Source: Candidatus Eiseniibacteriota bacterium (GTDB taxonomy: Bacteria; Eisenbacteria; RBG-16-71-46). Taken from it: a stretch of 64,000 bases of DNA. The notes below the pieces were generated by a model. It did no database searches. It was not told where the DNA came from and was given only the letters and a program-made list of their open reading frames with translations. This document shows, one piece after another, positions 58,580-64,000 of this stretch. How positions within the stretch are numbered: position 1 is the first letter of the stretch; each line of letters begins with the position of its first letter. A program made the position numbers and the translations under genes. The DNA is taken from assembly GCA_016710095.1 (NCBI GenBank), contig JADJLL010000020.1, positions 1 through 64,000 of the forward strand. Reading direction: 5' to 3'.

Positions 58580-59029
58580 TCAGCTTCCGTTCGTGAGCCG
58601 CAGCGGAATCGCGCCCGCGACGCCGTGCCCCGCGATGCAGTACTTCTGCGTCGCGCTGTCCGCGTACGCCACGATGCCCTTCACTCCGGAGCCCGTGCCC
58701 ATCACCGGGGAGTAGGCCGCACGGTCGCGCCAGGCGTGCTCCAGGCCCGTGGTGCGATCGAAGGGGTTCTTGAACCCCGCGCCGCCACCGTTCAGGAGCG
58801 CCGCCACGTCGGCGGCGTCGGCCGCGTACACGCCGTCGTGCTGCACGCCGTAGTCCTCGGCCGCGAGCTGGAAGGTGTGCATGTTCGCCTTCGTCCCGCC
58901 TTCGCGGGCGCGGTTCTGCATGGCGATGAAGTTCGGGATCGCGATCGCCGCGAGGATCCCGATCACGACGACGACGATCATCAGCTCGATGAGGGTGAAA
59001 CCCTGCTGCCCGCCACGCGGCCCGCGCAT
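58580..59029 (-). CDS. Type IV pilin / prepilin-like protein
   Basis: A 149-residue protein. ATG with GGAAGGAG upstream. The class III signal is QQG|FTLIELMIVVVVIGILAA, cut after Gly10, with Glu at +5 of the mature protein; AIAIPNFIAMQNRAREGGTK follows. The C-terminal head has one cysteine visible near the end (KYCIAGHG). It may be a major pilin or a pseudopilin. No pilus-assembly genes are in the window. A sigma-54-like promoter lies 50 bases upstream. Confidence 0.88.
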   Translation of the reverse strand: MRGPRGGQQGFTLIELMIVVVVIGILAAIAIPNFIAMQNRAREGGTKANMHTFQLAAEDYGVQHDGVYAADAADVAALLNGGGAGFKNPFDRTTGLEHAWRDRAAYSPVMGTGSGVKGIVAYADSATQKYCIAGHGVAGAIPLRLTNGS

Positions 59030-59079
59030 GCGCGCTCCTTCCGTCGGGGTGACCTTGCTCCAGACGAAGGGAATGGAAT

Positions 59080-59095
59080 CGCAGCAAGCGTGCCA
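59080..59095 (-). promoter_or_regulatory. Sigma-54-like promoter of the pilin gene
   Basis: On the minus strand TGGCACG-N4-CTGCG keeps the GG-N10-GC spacing. The -24 box is perfect; the -12 box differs from TTGCW by CTGCG. The predicted start is about 40 bases before the pilin ATG. Pilin genes of other bacteria are often sigma-54 dependent. Confidence 0.5.
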
Positions 59096-59463
59096 CGCGA
59101 CGGGGGCGCGGCGGCCGAACGAGCGGGCCGTCGCGACAGTCACTTGCCCGCCCGATGCTCGGGGCCACGCGCCCCGAGCGCTCGCGAAACGCACGCGGAC
59201 GGGTGGAATGTGGGCGGCTTGCAAGGCTTCGAACGGGCCTTCACGCCGGGTATCTCCGGTCGGGACCCGGCCCCGTGGGCCCGGGTCCGTCCTTCCAACG
59301 CGGCCGATCGGGCCACCAAGGCGTGCACGGGAGGGGGAATCGGGGTTACTTTCCCCAGCGGCTCGGGTATGCTGCGGCACTTGGCAACGGGCCATGCGGG
59401 CGCACGAGGTGCCCGACACTCACTCGATCGAAAGCGCTCCCCCTGACTTACCCCACGCAGTCC
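59096..59463. other. Divergent intergenic region between pilin and nitronate monooxygenase-like genes
   Basis: The 434-base gap (59030-59463) holds the pilin promoter, then GC-rich sequence with no convincing coding signal. A candidate plus-strand promoter (TTACTT, 16 bases, TATGCT at 59346-59373) lies 90 bases before the next gene. An inverted GGGACCCGG/CCGGGTCC segment lies near 59260-59290. Nothing else is recognised. Confidence 0.4.
59346..59373 (+). promoter_or_regulatory. Candidate promoter of the nitronate monooxygenase-like gene
   Basis: TTACTT, 16 bases, TATGCT. The spacing is slightly short and the -35 is weak. Confidence 0.3.
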
Positions 59464-60915
59464 ATGGAAGGCGAGCCGCGAGCCTACCCGGCACTTCCCG
59501 CCATCATTCAGGGCGGCATGGGTGTGGGTGTGTCCAATTGGACGCTCGCGCGCGCGGTCGCGAGTCTCGGTCAACTGGGTGTCGTGTCCTGCACGGTGGT
59601 GGACACGGTGTTCGTGCGTCGGCTGCAGGACGGCGATCCCGGCGGTCACATGCGCCGCGCGATGGCGGCGTTCCCGATCCCGGGAGTGGCCGAACGCGTG
59701 ATGCAGCAGTTCTTCCGCCCCGAAGGCCGCCCGCCTGGTACGCCCTACAAGCAGCTGCCCATGTACCAGCACATCGTGGACAAGGGCCGCGAACAGCTCG
59801 CGATTCTCGCGGCGTTCGTCGAGGTGCATCTCGCCAAGGAGGGCCACGACGGCCCCGTCGGCGTGAACCTCCTCACCAAGGTCCAGCTCCCGAACCTCGC
59901 GCTGCTGTACGGCGCCATGCTCGCGGGCGTCGACTTCGTGCTCATGGGCGCGGGCATCCCGCGTGAAATCCCGAAGGTGCTCGACGCGTTCGCGGAACAG
60001 CGCATGGTCGCGGTGCGCCTCGAAGTCGAGGACCGCCAGGCGGACACGCCGGAGATGTTCTCGCTGGATCCGCGTGTGCACTGGGAAGGCACCCCGCCGC
60101 CGCTCAAGCGTCCGAAGTTCCTGCCCATCATTTCGAGCCACTCGCTCGCGACGATGCTCGTGCGCAAGGCCGACGGCCGCGTGGACGGCTTCGTGGTCGA
60201 GGGCCCGACGGCCGGCGGACACAACGCGCCGCCTCGCGGTGAGCTCAAGCTGAACGAGCGCGGCGAGCCGGTGTACGGCGAGCGCGACGAGGCGGACTTC
60301 AGCAAGATCGCCGAGCTCGGCCTGCCGTTCTGGATCGCGGGAGGCACCGGCACGCCGGAAGGTCTCGCGCAGGCCCGCGCGCTCGGCGCGCAGGGCATCC
60401 AGGTGGGCACGCTGTTCGCCTACTGCGACGAATCCGGCATCACGTCCGAGCTCAAGCGCTCGGTGCTCGCCGCCGTCGTCGAAGGCAAGGCGGACGTGAA
60501 GACGGATGCGCTCGCGTCGCCTACCGGCTTCCCGTTCAAGGTCGTGCAGTGGGCCGACGATCCGGCGACCAAGGTGAACCGCAAGCGCGTGTGCGATCTC
60601 GGCTACCTGCGAGTGGCGTACGCGATGCCGAACGGCCGCGTGGGTTATCGCTGTCCGAGTGAGCCCGAGGCGGAGTTCGTCGCCAAGGGCGGCGCGATCG
60701 AGGAGACGGTGGGGCGCAAGTGTCTCTGCAACGCCCTGCTCTCGACGATCGGCCAGCCGCAGGAGCGCAAGGACGGACCGTCCGAGCCGCCGCTCGTGAC
60801 GAGCGGTGACGAACTCGTGCGGCTCGGCAGGTTCCTCGAAGGCCGCTCGAGCTACACGGCCGCCGATGCACTCGCCTGGTTGCTTTCGCCCGTGGCGACC
60901 ACGCCCGCCAGTTGA
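59464..60915 (+). CDS. Nitronate monooxygenase / 2-nitropropane dioxygenase-like flavoprotein
   Basis: A 483-residue protein. FMN-barrel motifs: PAIIQGGMGVGVSNWTLARA at the start, GVNLLTKVQLPN, GAGIPREIPKVL, VVEGPTAGGHNAPPRGE (active-site His) and WIAGGTGTPEGLAQARALGA. It is longer than the classic class I enzyme (about 320-350) and carries extra C-terminal segments with cysteines (CDLGYL, YRCPSEPE, KCLCNALL). PfaD-like and NMO-like enzymes share this fold, so the substrate is uncertain. The ATG at 59464 is chosen as the last start before the conserved barrel; no clear ribosome site is visible. Confidence 0.8.
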   Translation: MEGEPRAYPALPAIIQGGMGVGVSNWTLARAVASLGQLGVVSCTVVDTVFVRRLQDGDPGGHMRRAMAAFPIPGVAERVMQQFFRPEGRPPGTPYKQLPMYQHIVDKGREQLAILAAFVEVHLAKEGHDGPVGVNLLTKVQLPNLALLYGAMLAGVDFVLMGAGIPREIPKVLDAFAEQRMVAVRLEVEDRQADTPEMFSLDPRVHWEGTPPPLKRPKFLPIISSHSLATMLVRKADGRVDGFVVEGPTAGGHNAPPRGELKLNERGEPVYGERDEADFSKIAELGLPFWIAGGTGTPEGLAQARALGAQGIQVGTLFAYCDESGITSELKRSVLAAVVEGKADVKTDALASPTGFPFKVVQWADDPATKVNRKRVCDLGYLRVAYAMPNGRVGYRCPSEPEAEFVAKGGAIEETVGRKCLCNALLSTIGQPQERKDGPSEPPLVTSGDELVRLGRFLEGRSSYTAADALAWLLSPVATTPAS

Positions 60916-60950
60916 ACCTCTCGGGACCCCGTCCCGGGCTCGAGAGGTTC
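60914..60950. terminator. Hairpin between convergent genes
   Basis: GAACCTCTCG and CGAGAGGTTC pair over 10 bp, with an inner GGGAC/GTCCC extension. Only a weak T-rich flank follows. Confidence 0.55.
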
Positions 60951-60957
60951 GCTCGCT

Positions 60958-62457
60958 TCATCTCGTCTTCGAACCGACGGGATGATGGCGTGTGTTCGCG
61001 AAGTCGATGAACCCGCGCTCGACGTCCGTTCCGAGCAACCGGACGCGGACGCGGTCGCCCACGTCCAGCCCCTCGGCGTTCCGCTCGACCCGCCCCTCGA
61101 CCGGCGGTGTGAAGAGGCGGACCCACGTGCCCTTCGCGGACGCGCCGGTGACGATGCCGTCGAACTCCTCGCCCTCGCGCCCCTCGAGCAGACAGGCGGC
61201 CGTGGCCTTTCTCAGGAGGCGTTCGACCTTCTGGACGTCGTCTTCCTTGCGCGTGCAATGGGCCGCGATGCCGCGCAACTCGTCCTGCGTCAGCGGGCAT
61301 GGCTCCTCGAGCAGCGCCGCTCGCACGAGCCGTTGCGTGAGCAGGTCGGGGTAGCGCCGGTTGGGCGCGGTCGAGTGCGTGTAGTCGCTGACGGCGAGCC
61401 CGAAATGCCCGGTCACGGCGTCGCCGGGGAAGCTCGCCTCGTACGAGCCACGCCCCAGCAGCTTGATGATGGTGAGTGAGAGATCGGGAAAGCCCTCGAG
61501 GTCCTCGGCGCGCCGGCGCACGAGGAAGTCGTGCAGGGAGCCTGCGTCGGGCGCCCCCGGCAGCCGATCGCCGTATTGCGCCGCGATGTCCACGATGCGC
61601 GACCAGCGCTCGGGATTGCGCACGACGCGCCGCAGCACAGGGTAGTGGCGCGACGTGAGGAACTTCGCGATCACGCCGTTGGCGGAGATCATGAAATCCT
61701 CGATCAGGTCCTTCGCGCGGTTGCGTGCTTCGGCGTCCAGCGTCGCGACCTGGTCGTCCTGGAACCGGGCGCGGACCTCGATCGTCTCGAGCTCCAGTGC
61801 GCCGAGTTCGTGACGGTGCGCGCGCAGGCGCCGCGCGATCTCGTCCTGCGTGCGGAGGCTGAGGCGCAACGCGGCATCGGCGGCGAGCGCTTCGGGCGCT
61901 TCGCCCGTGCCCTCGAGCCACGCGCCGACGGCGGCGTAGGTGAGCTTCGCGTGATTGCGCACGACGGCGCGAAAGACGGCGGGCTGGCGGGACGGCGCAT
62001 CGTGCTCGCCCGGCAGTTCGACGACGATCGCGATCCGGTCCTCGCCGGGACCGAGCGAGGTCAGGTCGGTGCTCAATCGCTCGGGGAGCATCGGGAAGAT
62101 GTGCGGCGGCGTGTAGATCGACGTGGTGTTCGCGTAGGCGTGAGCGTCGAGCGCCGAATCCGGCAGCACCGTGTCGCCGAGATCGGCGATCGCCACCAGT
62201 GCGCGCGTTTCGCCTCCGGGGGAGAGCGACGCGAACGTGAGCTGGTCGAGGTCGCGCGAATCGTCGTTGTCGATCGAGCACCACGGCAGGTTGCGCAGGT
62301 CGTGGAGTCTCTCGTCGAACGGCGGTCCGGAGGAAGTCGCGCGTCCGGCCTCGCGAATCGCGTCGTCGGGGAAGTCGGGTTGCAGCCCGCGTTCGAGCAT
62401 CGCCTGACGGGCGATGTGCAGCAGGAGCGATCGTTGTCCGATGCGCGTGGTGGTCAT
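60958..62457 (-). CDS. RNase II-family 3'-5' exoribonuclease (RNB domain)
   Basis: A 499-residue protein. The catalytic Asp cluster is WCSIDNDDSRDLDQLTF (about 58-74). TPPHIFPMLPERLS and AVSDYTHSTAPNRRYPDLLTQR are RNB landmarks. A C-terminal S1-like strand set (FDGIVTGASAKGTWVRLF) follows. The N-terminal cold-shock domains of RNase R are lacking, which fits the shorter RNB proteins of Deinococcus or Synechocystis type. It degrades RNA from the 3' end. Confidence 0.88.
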   Translation of the reverse strand: MTTTRIGQRSLLLHIARQAMLERGLQPDFPDDAIREAGRATSSGPPFDERLHDLRNLPWCSIDNDDSRDLDQLTFASLSPGGETRALVAIADLGDTVLPDSALDAHAYANTTSIYTPPHIFPMLPERLSTDLTSLGPGEDRIAIVVELPGEHDAPSRQPAVFRAVVRNHAKLTYAAVGAWLEGTGEAPEALAADAALRLSLRTQDEIARRLRAHRHELGALELETIEVRARFQDDQVATLDAEARNRAKDLIEDFMISANGVIAKFLTSRHYPVLRRVVRNPERWSRIVDIAAQYGDRLPGAPDAGSLHDFLVRRRAEDLEGFPDLSLTIIKLLGRGSYEASFPGDAVTGHFGLAVSDYTHSTAPNRRYPDLLTQRLVRAALLEEPCPLTQDELRGIAAHCTRKEDDVQKVERLLRKATAACLLEGREGEEFDGIVTGASAKGTWVRLFTPPVEGRVERNAEGLDVGDRVRVRLLGTDVERGFIDFANTRHHPVGSKTR

Positions 62458-62886
62458 GTCGGGCTCCGATCCCGTGCGTGCGGCGTCCTGGGCGAGCCGC
62501 CGAGTGCGCTCGCGTGCCGGCGGGCGAGACGACACCCACCATCCAGGGAAGAACGCACGTTCGGGGCCACGAGCGCGGGGCTGTACCGGCACACGGGGGC
62601 CGCCTCCACGCGGGCCGGCGGCGCCCCCGGCGCCTCGCGGGCCGAGCAACCACCCACGCGATTGAAGAATGTTCCGAGCGTTTGAAGTTCCGGGTGGGCG
62701 GCGCACCGCCACTTCGAGGACGCAAATGCAGCCACGCGCCCCTTCGCGGGTCTTTTCGGCTCGCCGTCGGCCAGTTCGCGTCGGCACCGAACGTGCGCTG
62801 TTCGCGGGGTGCTCCGGTCGGGGGCGTCCGCCGGATCGACGTGACACCCCACCGGTCCCGATCTCCGTGTTCGAAAGGAACGCCCC
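62458..62886. other. Divergent intergenic region between the RNB gene and the lipoprotein gene
   Basis: 429 bases with no convincing gene on either strand. TTGAAG occurs twice, 20 bases apart (62662 and 62682), each followed closely by GTTCC or TTCC. This could be a regulatory repeat. No promoter is clear enough to call. Confidence 0.4.
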
Positions 62887-63552
62887 ATGCGGCCGTCATT
62901 CCCGTTCACCCGCGCGTCCACACCTCGCGTGCTCCTCGCTTCCTTCGCGATGCTGCTGCTTCTCGGCCTTCCCGGCTGCGCGGCGCGCACGCAGATGACC
63001 GACGTCTGGCGCGACAAGACGGTCGCGCCCCGGTCGTTCCACAAAATCATGGTCGTCGCGATCCGGAAGGACCCCGTTCGGCGCAGGGCCTGGGAAGACG
63101 CATTCGTTTCCGCGCTGCAGTCACGCGGCATCAAGGCCATGGCGTCCTACACGCGCTTCGCGGACGCGGCTCCGGACTCCCAGGAGCTGCAGCGTGCGGT
63201 TCGCTCGCTCGGCTGCGACGCCGTGATGACCTCGGTCCGCCTTGCCGACGAGACGGAAGACCGTTACGTGCCCGGCGTCATCCGCAACGAGCCCATGACG
63301 CGGCAGGATTACTACGGCCGCTTCCATCGTGACTGGGTCGTCGTACAGGAAGAGGGTTACATCGAAACCGACACGGTCATCCTCGTGCGCACCGACCTCT
63401 GGACCCCGCGCAACGGGCGCGGCGTTCTCGTCTGGTCGGGCACGCTCCGCACCCTGGAGCGCGCGAGCAGCGACCTCGTCGAAGAGGCGGTCACGGAACA
63501 CATCATGCCGCTGCTCGAGAAGCAGGGCATGGTCCCCGTGGTCGGTCGGTAG
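62887..63552 (+). CDS. Hypothetical lipoprotein (DUF4136-like)
   Basis: A 221-residue protein. Signal peptide and lipobox GLPGC (Cys31), then TQMTDVWRDKTVAPRSFHKI and MVVAIRKDPVRRRAWEDAFV. This is the usual start of small periplasmic lipoproteins that bring together a variable region and a beta-rich fold of DUF4136 type. Function unknown. GAAAGGAA lies upstream. It is followed by a bidirectional terminator. Confidence 0.7.
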   Translation: MRPSFPFTRASTPRVLLASFAMLLLLGLPGCAARTQMTDVWRDKTVAPRSFHKIMVVAIRKDPVRRRAWEDAFVSALQSRGIKAMASYTRFADAAPDSQELQRAVRSLGCDAVMTSVRLADETEDRYVPGVIRNEPMTRQDYYGRFHRDWVVVQEEGYIETDTVILVRTDLWTPRNGRGVLVWSGTLRTLERASSDLVEEAVTEHIMPLLEKQGMVPVVGR

Positions 63553-63564
63553 CGGAGCGGGACG

Positions 63565-63600
63565 AAAAGGGCCGCCGGAGGATTCTCCGGCGGCCCTGTC
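63565..63600. terminator. Bidirectional terminator between lipoprotein and pirin genes
   Basis: AGGGCCGCCGGAG and CTCCGGCGGCCCT form a 13-bp stem with loop GATT. In the minus direction a TTT tract follows; the plus side lacks a T run. Confidence 0.7.
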
Positions 63601-63618
63601 GTCGTCGCGCGCTCCCGC

Positions 63619-64000
63619 TCACTCCGGGCGGATGAACGTCCCCGAGCGCAGCTCGGTGATGGCCTGACGCAGCTCGTCGTTCGTGTTCATGACGATCGGG
63701 CCGTACCACGCCACGGGTTCCTCGATCGGACGGCCCGAGCAGAGCAGGAAGCGAATGCCCTTCTCGCCGGCCTGCACGACGATCTCGTCGCCCGAGCCGA
63801 ACATCACCAGATTGCGGTCGCCCGCCTGTTCGCGCACGACGACTTCCTCGCCGTCCTTCTGCACTTCGTGGAGCACGCCGAGCGGCGCGGACGAATCGCG
63901 GAACGAACCGCTGCCCTCGAAGACGTACGCGAACGCGTTCCGGCGCGTGTCGATCGGAAGCGTCTTGCGCTTGCCCGGCGGCACCCACACGTCGACGTAC
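63619..64000 (-). CDS. Pirin-family cupin protein, C-terminal part (cut by the window end)
   Basis: 127 residues in the window. The reading frame continues beyond 64000, so the N-terminal cupin with the metal-binding histidines is missing. YVDVWVPPGKRKTLPID, NAFAYVFEGSGSF, VMFGSGDEIVVQAGEKGIRF and GRPIEEPVAWYGPIVMNTND match the second cupin of pirins. Some pirins act as quercetinases, others as regulators; which applies here is unknown. Confidence 0.8.
   Translation of the reverse strand, partial: YVDVWVPPGKRKTLPIDTRRNAFAYVFEGSGSFRDSSAPLGVLHEVQKDGEEVVVREQAGDRNLVMFGSGDEIVVQAGEKGIRFLLCSGRPIEEPVAWYGPIVMNTNDELRQAITELRSGTFIRPE

Noticed and set aside
62669..62998. Small plus-strand open frame before the lipoprotein gene
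   Set aside because: No ribosome site, Arg/Pro-rich composition, and it overlaps the lipoprotein start in another frame.

Overview
The window is very GC-rich (about 70% by eye) and densely packed, with many 4-base ATGA/GTGA overlaps between genes. Outer-membrane and periplasmic proteins, lipoproteins, a type IV pilin, and secreted proteins ending in FlgD-like C-terminal domains point to a didermic, free-living bacterium. My best guess is Candidatus Eisenbacteria or a neighbouring FCB-type lineage. This is inferred from gene content only; there is no rRNA in the window. Several genes break into two or more frames with coding signal continuing across the break. At one site a paralogue shows directly that one extra C causes the break, so I read most breaks as consensus indels.

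Left part (1-14.7 kb): the end of an ion channel; a fused homocysteine methyltransferase/methylene-THF reductase coupled to a YkgJ-type cysteine-cluster protein; a SpoIVB-like S55 peptidase followed by a secreted propeller protein, a GT-C glycosyltransferase and an M28 aminopeptidase; a secreted cyclophilin; a YfiH/LACC1-type enzyme; and a badly broken SurA/PpiD-like chaperone.

Central housekeeping part (14.8-39 kb): a hypothetical protein, then a complete threonine operon thrABC behind a classical attenuator (Thr-rich leader peptide plus terminator). It is followed by mutL-miaA, tRNA-Gly, der-plsY-gpsA-merR, a large hybrid sensor kinase, tRNA-Pro(GGG), a GT2 enzyme with surE, tRNA-Pro(CGG), and acyP-sigma factor-apt. 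Next come a thioredoxin/TPR protein, a PilZ protein, a CBS protein, dut, a VOC protein and a membrane-TPR protein coupled to an alkyltransferase-like protein.

Redox and surface part (40.7-58.5 kb): a compact TlpA thioredoxin / DUF4266 lipoprotein / DUF3570 beta-barrel / ApbE flavin transferase operon; an ABC-F ATPase coupled to glnS; a secreted propeller protein; SCO1 and PCuAC copper chaperones; and then two tandem colinear genes of about 4.4 kb. Each encodes a secreted protein joining a PQQ-type sugar dehydrogenase, a PKD domain, a lectin-like fold, an Ig-like domain, a pentaheme cytochrome domain and a FlgD-like C-terminal domain. This pair is the most unusual content of the window.

Right end (58.5-64 kb): a type IV pilin with a sigma-54-like promoter, a nitronate monooxygenase-like enzyme, an RNase II-family protein, a lipoprotein and the start-truncated end of a pirin. 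Several promoters of the form TTGxCx-N17/18-TAnnnT sit so close to their start codons that the mRNAs should be leaderless or nearly so.
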